64,000 nt of DNA from an uncultured Spirochaetaceae bacterium. Lineage in GTDB: Bacteria; Spirochaetota; Spirochaetia; Sphaerochaetales; Sphaerochaetaceae. Positions 17,976 through 26,850 of this stretch are shown in pieces. The position numbers were made by a program, and so were the translations under genes. Position 1 is the first letter of the stretch; every line of letters starts with the position of its first letter. Under the pieces are notes generated by a model. It was not told the origin of the DNA. It worked only from the letters and a program-made list of their open reading frames with translations, and did not search any database. The stretch is taken from the NCBI GenBank assembly GCA_944392975.1, contig CALXYN010000004.1:1-64000 (forward strand). The letters are read 5' to 3'.

Positions 17976-18012
17976 ATTTTACCTCTGCTTGAATAATAGA
18001 CTGTTTCTTTTT

Positions 18013-18993
18013 TTACTGCCGTAGCATATCAGAAAGAGGAAATAAAAGTAAAGGTTCTATGCAATTAAGTCCCAGATGAACGGCAAGAAGCCTGTCCAGC
18101 CCCATTGCTCCTCCAGACGACTGGGGAATGGAAAGATCTGTAAATGACGGATCATATGGAGGCGTTACATACTCCGTTCCCTGTCTTTCATTTTCCATTT
18201 TCCTGTATTCCTCAGAAAAATATGTCCTTGTTGCTTCTTTATCGGTCTCTTCGTCATAGCAATTGGCTATCTCGATGCCGGAAATATACATTTCCCAGCG
18301 TTTCTTTGTCGGTTTTCCATCCGAATGTTTTGCAAGACAGGCGATTTTATCAGGATAGTCTGTAAGATAAACCTGTCTGTCTTTTGGTAGTGATGGCTCT
18401 GTGTAGGTGAGGAATATCCTGTTGAATGTATCATCCCAGCTTTCATTTTCACCAGGTTCAAGACCAAGCCGTATAGCTTCCTCTCTGAGGTAACTGATAT
18501 CCTCTGCTTTGTCCATATCAACACCCGCATACTTCAGCATTGCCTCGTGCATGGAGATTATAAGCGGTTTCTCCCTCAGCCATGGTTCTTCTATACCCTT
18601 GAGCTTTGTCTTCTCAATCATTTCCATTGTAATGGCAATGGAGTCTCTGTCATCTGCCCCTACTGTGTAGTATTCCAGCATCGTGAATTCCGGGTTATGA
18701 ACGTCTCCAAGCTGTTCTGCATTTCTGAAACACTGGGAAATCTGAAAGATTGAACCAGATCCTGCTGCTAGCAGTTTTTTCATGAAAATCTCCGGAGATG
18801 GTATCATATAAAGATCTCTGGATCCTTCAAATTCATTCACGAACCTTGTGCCAAATGTCTTGATTGTAGGTTCCGGAATAAGGTATGGGGAAAGGGTAGG
18901 TGTCGAAACTTCGAGATACCCTTTATCTATGAAATAGGTCCGTATATTCATCAGAAGCTCAGAGCGCTTCCTTGCTGCATCGAAATTGTACAT
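18013..18993 (-). CDS. epmA: EF-P--(R)-beta-lysine ligase EpmA
   Basis: A 326-residue class II lysyl-tRNA synthetase paralogue without the N-terminal anticodon-binding domain, the GenX/PoxA/EpmA form. It has motif 1 near FIDKGYLEVSTPTLSPYL, motif 2 FRNAEQLGDVHNPEFTMLEY (about 89-108) and motif 3 GGAMGLDRLL near the C-terminus. It activates (R)-beta-lysine and transfers it to the conserved EF-P lysine. It has no Shine-Dalgarno, and TTGCAA-N17-TACAAT ends six bases before the ATG. It diverges from mnmE across a 48-base gap. Confidence 0.93.
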   Translation of the reverse strand: MYNFDAARKRSELLMNIRTYFIDKGYLEVSTPTLSPYLIPEPTIKTFGTRFVNEFEGSRDLYMIPSPEIFMKKLLAAGSGSIFQISQCFRNAEQLGDVHNPEFTMLEYYTVGADDRDSIAITMEMIEKTKLKGIEEPWLREKPLIISMHEAMLKYAGVDMDKAEDISYLREEAIRLGLEPGENESWDDTFNRIFLTYTEPSLPKDRQVYLTDYPDKIACLAKHSDGKPTKKRWEMYISGIEIANCYDEETDKEATRTYFSEEYRKMENERQGTEYVTPPYDPSFTDLSIPQSSGGAMGLDRLLAVHLGLNCIEPLLLFPLSDMLRQ

Positions 18994-18999
18994 GCTGCG

Positions 19000-19028
19000 A
19001 TTGTATTGCCCTCATCTCTCAGTTGCAA
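19000..19028 (-). promoter_or_regulatory. Candidate leaderless promoter of epmA
   Basis: On the minus strand, TTGCAA (19023-19028), 17 bases and TACAAT (19000-19005) are followed by CGCAGC and the epmA ATG. Its -10 abuts the -35 of the mnmE promoter, and its -35 abuts the mnmE -10. Confidence 0.6.
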
Positions 19029-19034
19029 TACTAT
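19006..19034 (+). promoter_or_regulatory. Candidate leaderless promoter of mnmE
   Basis: TTGCCC (19006-19011), 17 bases and TACTAT (19029-19034) are followed by seven bases and the ATG at 19042. It occupies nearly the same DNA as the epmA promoter in the opposite direction. Confidence 0.55.
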
Positions 19035-19041
19035 TCATGGC

Positions 19042-20352
19042 ATGGCACATTACGTCACAGAAGAGCCCATCTATGCACTTGCAACTCCTTATTCCCCTTC
19101 AGCCCTGGCTGTAATAAGAGCATCTGGGGAAGGAGTCCTGTCATTATTTCAACCATATTTCACTGGAAAGCTGCTTAAGGCATCATCTTCTTCCGCGGTA
19201 CATGGATTTATTGTGGGAAAAGAGGGACACCGTATTGATGAGGTTGTGGTTCTTAAATATGAGGAAGGTCACGGATATACATCTGAGGAAGCTTTCGAGA
19301 TTATGTGTCATGGTTCCTTGCCCGTGATCCGTTCTGTTTCCATGCTTCTTGAGGAAATCGGTATCAGAGAGGCTCTGAAAGGTGAGTTCACATACAGAGC
19401 ATTCATGCATGGCAGGATGGACCTTACAGAAGCGGAAGCTGTAGAGGAAATCGTCAGCTCAAAGACTGCAAAAGGCGCTGGAGAAGCACTTGAACGTCTT
19501 TCCGGATCAATCCTGGCTGAAGCTGAAAAGGCAAAGGACAGCATACTCAATATTCTGGCTTCGCTTGAAGTACAGCTTGATTACGGTGAAGATGAGATTC
19601 CTGAGGACTGGGTGTTTCCATCGGAAGAAATCTCTGTCCTACGCTCTCGTCTTCTTAAAATAGCTTCCACATTCAGATCATCCAGACTCTGGACAGAAGG
19701 AGCTGTAGTTGTCATAGCAGGGCGCACCAATGCTGGTAAAAGCTCTCTTTACAATGCAATTTTGAAAGAAAACAGGGCTATCGTTTCTCCTGTGGAAGGT
19801 ACTACCAGGGATTACATAGAGACAAATGCGGAGATTGCTGGTATTCCGGTCCGTCTTTTTGATACAGCGGGATTGAGAAATACCGATGAGAGTGTAGAAG
19901 CGGAAGGTATCAGGCGCACTGAGTCATTGATGGACAAGGCAGATCTTATTGTATATGTGATTGATTCAGCCTCTGAGGATACTGCACCTTCTGGCAGCAA
20001 TGTCCTTACTGTCTACTCAAAGCTGGACATTACAGGAAAACGTTCTGGACTGGCATTTTCTTCTGTAACAGGAGAAGGCCTTGAAGATGTCCTGGATGCT
20101 ATTGCCGGAAGACTTACGGAAAACCTGGAGTCAGTGGAGGATGTACCGCAGATTGCTTCTGACAGGCAACGGAAGAAGCTTGAGGAAGCTGCGGAGACAC
20201 TTCTGGAAGCTGAACGAAATCAGGATTTCGGATACGATGTTATTGCAATGTATCTCCAAAGTGCGCTTACATCAATTGGCGAGCTTACAGGGGAAGTAAC
20301 GGGAGAAGATGTTCTTGACAGGCTTTTTTCATCGTTCTGTCTGGGTAAATGA
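19042..20352 (+). CDS. mnmE: tRNA modification GTPase MnmE
   Basis: A GTPase that, with MnmG, installs (carboxymethyl)aminomethyl groups on the wobble uridine of tRNAs. The N-terminal formyl-THF-binding domain begins IYALATPYSPSALAVIRASG. The G domain has the P-loop GRTNAGKSSLYNAIL, the switch DTAGLRN and the motif YSKLD. The chain ends with the diagnostic FCLGK. The frame extends upstream to 19006, but the ATG at 19042 matches the family N-terminus and sits seven bases after a -10 element. mnmG follows one base after the stop codon. Confidence 0.96.
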   Translation: MAHYVTEEPIYALATPYSPSALAVIRASGEGVLSLFQPYFTGKLLKASSSSAVHGFIVGKEGHRIDEVVVLKYEEGHGYTSEEAFEIMCHGSLPVIRSVSMLLEEIGIREALKGEFTYRAFMHGRMDLTEAEAVEEIVSSKTAKGAGEALERLSGSILAEAEKAKDSILNILASLEVQLDYGEDEIPEDWVFPSEEISVLRSRLLKIASTFRSSRLWTEGAVVVIAGRTNAGKSSLYNAILKENRAIVSPVEGTTRDYIETNAEIAGIPVRLFDTAGLRNTDESVEAEGIRRTESLMDKADLIVYVIDSASEDTAPSGSNVLTVYSKLDITGKRSGLAFSSVTGEGLEDVLDAIAGRLTENLESVEDVPQIASDRQRKKLEEAAETLLEAERNQDFGYDVIAMYLQSALTSIGELTGEVTGEDVLDRLFSSFCLGK

Positions 20353-20353
20353 T

Positions 20354-22159
20354 ATGCGTGATTATAATGCGATAGTAATAGGTGGCGGACATGCTGGAAT
20401 AGAGGCAGCACTTGCCATTTCAAGAGAAGGTTTCAGCACTCTTCTCATAACACAGTCTTTAGATGCAATCGGACGCATGAGCTGCAATCCTTCTATTGGC
20501 GGACTTGCAAAAGGCAATCTTGTGAGGGAGATAGATGCCCTTGGTGGAGAGATGGGGCATCTTATTGATAACACCATGATACAAATGCGCATGCTTAACA
20601 AGCGGCGCGGACCGGCAGTGCAAGCTCCTCGTGCACAGGCTGATAAATTCAGCTATTCACGACTTGCAAAAGAAACATTGGAAAAGGAAGGGCATCTCTC
20701 CCTTTTCATGGATACGGTCACGGATTTCCTTGTTGATGAAAAAACAAACTGTATAAATGGTGTCGTCACGGAAAGAGGATGGAGAATCAGTGCATCTGTT
20801 GTGGTCCTGACAACTGGTACTTTCATGGATGGAAAGATCTTCATCGGAGAGTATGAGGCGCCTTGTGGGAGACTGGCAGAAGGTGCTGCAATAGGGCTAG
20901 GTGATAATCTCCGCCGTCTGGGATTCCATACTGGACGTATGAAAACCGGAACACCTGCTCGCGTCCGCCTGAGTTCTCTTGACCTGGATGAGATGGAGAT
21001 TCAGGAAGGGGATGATCCAATGCTTCCATTCTCTTTCGATACAGAATCTGTAGAGCGGCCATCTCTTCCTTGCTATGTGACATACACGAATGAAGAAACT
21101 CATAGGATAATAAAGGACAATATTTCGCGTTCCCCTCTTTATGGGGGGAAGATTATCGGCAAAGGTCCCCGCTACTGTCCTTCGATAGAAGATAAGGTTG
21201 TCCGTTTTCCTGACAGGGAACGGCATCAGATATTCGTGGAACCTGAGGGCATTGGAACGGAAGAGATGTATCTTAATGGTCTTTCATCATCACTTCCTGA
21301 AGATGTCCAGCACGCATTCATACATTCCATCCCGGGCCTCAGACATGCTGAGATAATGAGGCCTGCATATGCTGTTGAGTATGACTATCTTGATCCGCTG
21401 GATTTGTATCCATCGCTTGAGAGCAAGGTACTTTCGAATCTCTTCATCGCCGGACAGACAAATGGTACTTCAGGCTATGAAGAGGCGGCTGCACAGGGGC
21501 TTGTTGCCGGTATTAATGCGGCAGAGAGACTGAAAGGAGAGAAGCCGTTTATTCTATCCAGGACAGAATCATATATAGGAGTTCTTATTGATGACCTAGT
21601 GACAAAAGGCACAAAGGAACCGTACAGGATGTTCACGTCGCGTGCTGAATACAGGCTTTCTCTACGCCATGATACAGCTGACCAGCGTTTGACTCCGAAA
21701 GGGTATGCTGTTGGCCTTGTGTCAAAGGAAAAAATGGAAAGACTTGACAGGAAGAGTGAGGATATCAGGCACGTTAAAGAGATCCTGCAGCATGTTAAAA
21801 TCGGGGAGAAAAGCGCTTATGATGCGCTGAAGGAGCCGGAAAAGGATATTCTGTCCTTTGACATACCTGCTTTAAAAGGATATTCAGAGAGTATTCTCAC
21901 GGAAGCTGAACTCGATATAAGATATTCTGGCTATATTGACAGACAGGAACGGGAACTGGAGAAAGCAAGAAAGGCTGAGAATATGGAGATTCCTGCTGAT
22001 TTCGATTATGATGCAGTTGATGGAATTTCCAGCGAATCCCGCGAGAAGCTAAAAGCCATACGCCCGATTTCAATCGGACAGGCTGGCAGGATTTCCGGTG
22101 TAAGAGTTTCCGATATAGCTGTTCTTGCGGTTGCTGTAAGGAGCATTAAACGTGGATAA
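20354..22159 (+). CDS. mnmG: tRNA uridine-5-carboxymethylaminomethyl synthase MnmG
   Basis: The FAD-dependent partner of MnmE, about 601 residues. The dinucleotide motif IGGGHAGIEAA is at the N-terminus. The conserved MSCNPSIGGLAKG segment carries the catalytic Cys, followed by PRYCPSIEDK, NGTSGYEEAAAQG and the C-terminal SREKL. The start at 20354 (MRDYNAIVIGG) fits the family and follows the mnmE stop directly. The open frame extending back to 20309 is within mnmE and is not used. rsmG overlaps its end. Confidence 0.96.
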   Translation: MRDYNAIVIGGGHAGIEAALAISREGFSTLLITQSLDAIGRMSCNPSIGGLAKGNLVREIDALGGEMGHLIDNTMIQMRMLNKRRGPAVQAPRAQADKFSYSRLAKETLEKEGHLSLFMDTVTDFLVDEKTNCINGVVTERGWRISASVVVLTTGTFMDGKIFIGEYEAPCGRLAEGAAIGLGDNLRRLGFHTGRMKTGTPARVRLSSLDLDEMEIQEGDDPMLPFSFDTESVERPSLPCYVTYTNEETHRIIKDNISRSPLYGGKIIGKGPRYCPSIEDKVVRFPDRERHQIFVEPEGIGTEEMYLNGLSSSLPEDVQHAFIHSIPGLRHAEIMRPAYAVEYDYLDPLDLYPSLESKVLSNLFIAGQTNGTSGYEEAAAQGLVAGINAAERLKGEKPFILSRTESYIGVLIDDLVTKGTKEPYRMFTSRAEYRLSLRHDTADQRLTPKGYAVGLVSKEKMERLDRKSEDIRHVKEILQHVKIGEKSAYDALKEPEKDILSFDIPALKGYSESILTEAELDIRYSGYIDRQERELEKARKAENMEIPADFDYDAVDGISSESREKLKAIRPISIGQAGRISGVRVSDIAVLAVAVRSIKRG

Positions 22160-22802
22160 AGAGCTTTTGATTTCAGGACTGAAACGGATAGGAATTGAGG
22201 ATGATGGCAGAATTGCCGACCGTCTTTCCATATTCGTCAGTGAAATCATGCTTTTCAATCCCGCATTAAAGCTTGTAGGGGACAAAGACCCTGATGAGAT
22301 TATAATAAGACATGTACTGGATTCAGCTGCTGCCTATCCAGTATTCATAGAAGAGACAAAGGCTGGAGATACAATAGCTGACCTTGGTTCAGGTGCAGGT
22401 TTTCCTGGAGTGGTACTTGCTTCTGTTTTCCAGGATCGGCATTTTGTACTTGTAGAGCGTATGCAGAGACGTTCTCAGTTCCTGAAGGGAGTCCTTGTGA
22501 GGACGGGACTGAAGAATGTGGAGGTGGAAGAGAGAGACCTCCGGACAGTCAAAAGCGCATTTGATGCAGTCACCTGCAGAGCCTTCCATCCTATTTTCTC
22601 GATAGCAGAGGATGTTTCAAGAATCCTCGCTCCGGGAGCTGCTCTTCTTCTGTATAAAGGACAGCGGAGCAATGTATTGTCGGAACTCGATGTGCTTAGG
22701 GGAGAGGACTACAGTTTCGATGAACGGTTAGAGAACATTCGTGTTCCCTATCTCGATGAGACCAGGACAATGGTAGTCCTCAGGAATCTGATTAAGAAAT
22801 GA
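22152..22802 (+). CDS. rsmG: 16S rRNA (guanine527-N7)-methyltransferase
   Basis: A 216-residue SAM-dependent methyltransferase. The SAM motif DLGSGAGFPGVVLA lies near residue 76 and VERMQRRSQFLKGV, typical of RsmG, follows. VTCRAF contains the conserved region near the active site. It starts with GTG, overlapping mnmG by eight bases, as in the classical gidA-gidB order. It modifies G527 near the ribosomal decoding site. Confidence 0.93.
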   Translation: MDKELLISGLKRIGIEDDGRIADRLSIFVSEIMLFNPALKLVGDKDPDEIIIRHVLDSAAAYPVFIEETKAGDTIADLGSGAGFPGVVLASVFQDRHFVLVERMQRRSQFLKGVLVRTGLKNVEVEERDLRTVKSAFDAVTCRAFHPIFSIAEDVSRILAPGAALLLYKGQRSNVLSELDVLRGEDYSFDERLENIRVPYLDETRTMVVLRNLIKK

Positions 22803-25800
22803 AGATAAGAAAACACAGGCTTTCCCTGGCGGTGGGTATTCTCGCAACGGTAATCGGCGGATTATTCTCTCTTTTCCTTGCATTCAGGAGCAGGCTTACT
22901 GCTGTTCCGGAAGTTGTGAATGATATAATCAGTAAAGGTGCTGTATATGCAGGTATTGGAAGCGGAGAGCTTTCGTTGTTCCCGCTTTCTGTCATTGTTT
23001 TCATTACAGGTCTTTTGATCCTTCTTTTCAGACGGAAGAAACGATTCTCAATGTATCTTTCCGTGCCATTCATTGCGATTATTTATTTTACTGTAATGGT
23101 TTTCTTCCATCTTACGGATGGCAATGAGAATCCTGCATTCATAGTTTCTCTCATCGATGCCGAAAAAGCATGGCTTCTTATAGTCTGTGCTGTTCTTGAG
23201 ATTCTTCTCTTTCTTATTCTGATGACAGTCTCCGGCAAGGCAGACAGCCGTATCTTCGAGAAGGAAATAAAACGCAATAAACGCATAATGCTTCAGGAAG
23301 AGAGGAAGGAAGCGGAGGCAGAAGATGATATCGCTTCTGAAAGCGAGGAAGAAACATCTCGTTCCGAAGAAGATGCCAAAAATGATAAGCGCTATATGAA
23401 GATGAAAGAGCGCATGGACAGGAAAACTGCAAAGAAAGAAGCACGTCTTGCTGCCAAAGATGAGAAGAAATTCAGGAAACTGCAGGATAAGGAAGAAAGA
23501 AAAGCCAGAAAGGAAGCAGAGGCTGCAGCTGCTAAGGAAGCAAAGATTGCCAGAAAGCAGGCAAAGAAAGATAACAAGGAAGTGCCTGCAGACGATGATG
23601 AAAGCGTGTTCCTGACAAAAGGTGCGCCTGCAGAGAAACCAAGATATATCGATCCTTCAGAGCGTGTGGATATTCCGGAAGTAGGAGAACTTCCGCACAT
23701 GAAGAGGTTGAGAACTCCAGATGACAGTGTCATAAAAACACAGAAGAAAGAAGTCCCATCTTTTGAGATGCCATTGCAGTCCGACGTATTCTCTCAGATA
23801 AAAGATGAGATGGAACGCGAAGAAAGTGATGAGCATGAACATGAAGCTGATGATCATATTTCATATGATTTCAATAATCCTTCTTCCTTCTCAAAAGGTG
23901 GCATGCTCGAAGCTACGCTGGAAACTCTTCAGGAGCTTAATAAGAGCGGCAATACAGGAAAAAAGCGCAATACAAGTCCTATAATTGGTTTTGACAACAC
24001 AAAGGAAGAGAAGAGTGCAAGAAAGAACAATTCTTCATTTGCACCTTCAAATCTCTCTCCTGAACATCCTCGATACAAGCTTTTTGAGTCTCTTGCGCAG
24101 CAGAAAAACGTATCTTCTTTTCCATCCAAGACTTTTGAAGCGGAGCTTCCTGATGAAGAGCCGGTAAAAGCCGAGGCTTTCATTAAGTCAGAGCAGCCTG
24201 CCGAAAAGAAGATTCCAGGTATGTCCGGTTTTATGAAAAGCGAGGAGAGTCCAGTGCAAGAGGCACCGGCAAAACCTGTTGTTGAACCATTTACAGCAGA
24301 AGAGGATGAAGGTCCTGATCCTTTTGAGGAAATACAGAGACAGGAAGCTGAGAAGAAAGCCTTGAGACAAGCTGCTGCTAAGAAGAAAGCAGAGAATGTA
24401 GAGAGCGTAGTCCTTGATGAAGAGGAACGGGATGTGCCTAATCAGGAAAATGAGCTTATGCTCAGTGTCGGTATCGGGGGATTGCAGAGCAACGATCTCG
24501 GATACGCCGGAATATCCCAGCGTTCAAAGAAAAAATACATGGCACCACCTGCGAACATTCTTGTGGATTACCCGAAATCATCGAGTGAGATTGATGATTT
24601 CACAAAACGGCAGGGCGAGATAATCCTTGAGACTTTCAATGACTTCCATGTCAATGTGTCTCTTGATGAGATTATAAAAGGACCTACCGTAACGATGTAT
24701 CAGCTCAAGCTTGGTGAAGGCGTGATGGTGCAGAAAGTCAAGCAGAGAGAGGATGAACTTTCCTATAATCTTGGCGGGGTGAGAATCAGGATTCTTGCCC
24801 CTGTTCCTGGCCGTCAGGCTGTCGGTATCGAAGTCCCGAACAAGCACAGAGCCATTATTGGATTCAAGGATATGCTTCATGAATTCAAACGAAGCGAAGA
24901 TTCTGAAAAGCTCCGTGTTCCAATGATTCTCGGTCGTACGATTACAGGTGAGCCTGTGACTATAGACGTCGCTAAGATGCCCCATATGCTCATTGCTGGT
25001 ACTACAGGTTCTGGTAAATCAGTATGTATCAATTCCTTTATCTGTACACTCATCTATACGCGTAGCCCGCAGGATGTGCGTCTCATAATGGTTGACCCGA
25101 AGGTTGTTGAGCTTACCGTCTATAATGATATCTCGCATCTACTTACTCCTGTCATTACAGAACCAAAGAAGGTCGTTAAGGCTCTCGGATGGCTTTGTGA
25201 TGAAATGGAGCGCAGGTATCAGATGATTTCCAAATTCGGAGTAAGGAATATCGAAGGCCTCAATGCAAAGATACGGAATGAGAACATTCCTGCAGAAAAA
25301 CTTCCATATATCGTGCTTATCATGGATGAGTTTGCAGATCTCATGTCCACTGTCGGAAAAGATATTGAGACCTATGTTGCTCGTCTTGCTGCTAAGGCTA
25401 GGGCTGCGGGTATTCATCTCATTCTTGCAACACAGCGTCCATCTGCAGATGTCATCACTGGAACAATAAAGAACAATTTCCCTGCACGTATCGCTTTTGC
25501 AGTTTCCTCAGGAACTAACTCGAGAATCATTCTTGATGAAGGGGGGGCAGAAAACCTTCTCGGCAGAGGCGACATGCTTTTAATGGAACCATCTACAATG
25601 GGATTTCAGAGAATACAGGGAGCATTCCTCTCAGATGATGAGGTTTATTCAATCGTCGGTTTTGCAAAGAAGCATGGTTCTCCTGACTATCTTTCTGAGG
25701 ATATCTTTGAAGAACCAGAGGTTAACACAGAAGAAAGTGATGATGGGCCTGTTTCAGATGAGGACAGTGATGAAGTCCTTTATGAAAGAGCAAAGCAGAT

Positions 25801-25957
25801 TGTCTATGAGAGAAAGTGTGCTTCTGCATCATTTCTACAGCGCAGGATGAAGATAGGATACAACAGAGCTGCAAGGCTTATAGAAATGATGGAAGAGAAC
25901 GGTATCATAGGGCCTCAGAACGGTTCTAAGCCAAGAGAAATTCTAAAATACGAGTAA
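22799..25957 (+). CDS. ftsK: DNA translocase FtsK
   Basis: A 1052-residue septal DNA pump for chromosome dimer resolution and segregation. About four N-terminal membrane helices (residues 1-145) lead into a long low-complexity linker with a very charged Lys/Glu/Ala region (about 155-270). The motor has Walker A AGTTGSGKSVCIN near 732 and Walker B LIMDEFADLM near 840. The C-terminal gamma winged-helix domain (SASFLQRRMKIGYNRAARLI) recognises polar KOPS-type DNA sequences. The gene overlaps rsmG by four bases. The linker is longer than the minimal form. Confidence 0.95.
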   Translation: MKIRKHRLSLAVGILATVIGGLFSLFLAFRSRLTAVPEVVNDIISKGAVYAGIGSGELSLFPLSVIVFITGLLILLFRRKKRFSMYLSVPFIAIIYFTVMVFFHLTDGNENPAFIVSLIDAEKAWLLIVCAVLEILLFLILMTVSGKADSRIFEKEIKRNKRIMLQEERKEAEAEDDIASESEEETSRSEEDAKNDKRYMKMKERMDRKTAKKEARLAAKDEKKFRKLQDKEERKARKEAEAAAAKEAKIARKQAKKDNKEVPADDDESVFLTKGAPAEKPRYIDPSERVDIPEVGELPHMKRLRTPDDSVIKTQKKEVPSFEMPLQSDVFSQIKDEMEREESDEHEHEADDHISYDFNNPSSFSKGGMLEATLETLQELNKSGNTGKKRNTSPIIGFDNTKEEKSARKNNSSFAPSNLSPEHPRYKLFESLAQQKNVSSFPSKTFEAELPDEEPVKAEAFIKSEQPAEKKIPGMSGFMKSEESPVQEAPAKPVVEPFTAEEDEGPDPFEEIQRQEAEKKALRQAAAKKKAENVESVVLDEEERDVPNQENELMLSVGIGGLQSNDLGYAGISQRSKKKYMAPPANILVDYPKSSSEIDDFTKRQGEIILETFNDFHVNVSLDEIIKGPTVTMYQLKLGEGVMVQKVKQREDELSYNLGGVRIRILAPVPGRQAVGIEVPNKHRAIIGFKDMLHEFKRSEDSEKLRVPMILGRTITGEPVTIDVAKMPHMLIAGTTGSGKSVCINSFICTLIYTRSPQDVRLIMVDPKVVELTVYNDISHLLTPVITEPKKVVKALGWLCDEMERRYQMISKFGVRNIEGLNAKIRNENIPAEKLPYIVLIMDEFADLMSTVGKDIETYVARLAAKARAAGIHLILATQRPSADVITGTIKNNFPARIAFAVSSGTNSRIILDEGGAENLLGRGDMLLMEPSTMGFQRIQGAFLSDDEVYSIVGFAKKHGSPDYLSEDIFEEPEVNTEESDDGPVSDEDSDEVLYERAKQIVYERKCASASFLQRRMKIGYNRAARLIEMMEENGIIGPQNGSKPREILKYE

Positions 25958-25971
25958 GCGGAGTTTTCAGA

Positions 25972-26766
25972 ATGAGAAGTGCAATCAGGAATGGTGTGCT
26001 GATAAAAGAGGATCAGGCTGTATTGCCTGTGACATATCGGGAAGTACAGTATTCGTTTTCTGTATATGAAGCATTGCGGATTACATCAGGTCATGTCGTG
26101 CATCTCGATGACCACCTGAAGCGTCTTGCTGAATCCTGCAGGGAGATTTCACTTCTCCATCCATTTACGGATGAGCTTATCACCACATCTCTTTCCCGTC
26201 TCATCGAAGAGGATGAAATAAAGAATGCGACGGCAAGGATTCTTCTTGTCGGAGGTCCTTCTCCTCTGTTCTTCATTACTTATTCGGATTTGCTTACATA
26301 TCCGGATAGTTATTACACAGATGGGGTAGGTGTTACCCTCTACTACGGGGAACGCTTTTTACCGACAGCAAAGACCTCTAATCTTTTGATGCAGTATCTT
26401 GCTTTGGAAGATGCAAAATCAAAAGGAGCTTTTGAAGCCCTTCTTGTTAACAGGAAAGGACAGGTACTTGAAGGGACAAGAAGCAATTTCTATGGAATCT
26501 CAGGTAGTCGTCTTTATACAGCTCCAGATGATCTCGTGCTTTCAGGAATCACTCGTATCAGTGTCATCAGAGCTGCGGAGGAACTCGGATTTGAGATAGT
26601 TTACACACCGCCTACGGCTACAAATCTCCACATGTTTGATTCTCTTTTCATTTCCTCCACATCCATGGGTGCTTTGCCTGTTGCAACTGTCAATGGGAAC
26701 CCTGTGAAGAAGGATAAATGGGATTCGGTTCATTCTATCTGTGCGCTTGAGCGTAAGTGGGAATAA
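25972..26766 (+). CDS. Aminotransferase class IV (BCAT / aminodeoxychorismate lyase family)
   Basis: A 264-residue PLP enzyme of fold type IV. The catalytic lysine lies in PTAKTSNLLMQYLA near residue 126, and the PLP-binding segment GQVLEGTRSNFYG follows near 162. SGITRISVIRAAEELG and the SSTSMGALPV phosphate-cup region complete the family pattern. The family includes branched-chain aminotransferase, D-amino-acid transaminase and aminodeoxychorismate lyase, and short members like this are hard to separate by eye. It follows ftsK by 14 bases with a GGAG ribosome-binding site. Confidence 0.85.
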   Translation: MRSAIRNGVLIKEDQAVLPVTYREVQYSFSVYEALRITSGHVVHLDDHLKRLAESCREISLLHPFTDELITTSLSRLIEEDEIKNATARILLVGGPSPLFFITYSDLLTYPDSYYTDGVGVTLYYGERFLPTAKTSNLLMQYLALEDAKSKGAFEALLVNRKGQVLEGTRSNFYGISGSRLYTAPDDLVLSGITRISVIRAAEELGFEIVYTPPTATNLHMFDSLFISSTSMGALPVATVNGNPVKKDKWDSVHSICALERKWE

Positions 26767-26850
26767 ATCTCTTTGTAGACAAAAGAGGACATTAACTATA
26801 TTGTCATCTTTGTTGAGCCATTTGAAATATTACCATTGAGGTTACAATAG

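Noticed and set aside
18013-18993. Housekeeping lysyl-tRNA synthetase
   Set aside because: The protein is only 326 residues and lacks the N-terminal OB-fold anticodon-binding domain. The efp and epmB context fits EpmA.
26767-26850. Riboswitch or attenuator before the DEAD-box gene
   Set aside because: The gap is only 84 bases, and no stable stem followed by T residues could be drawn.
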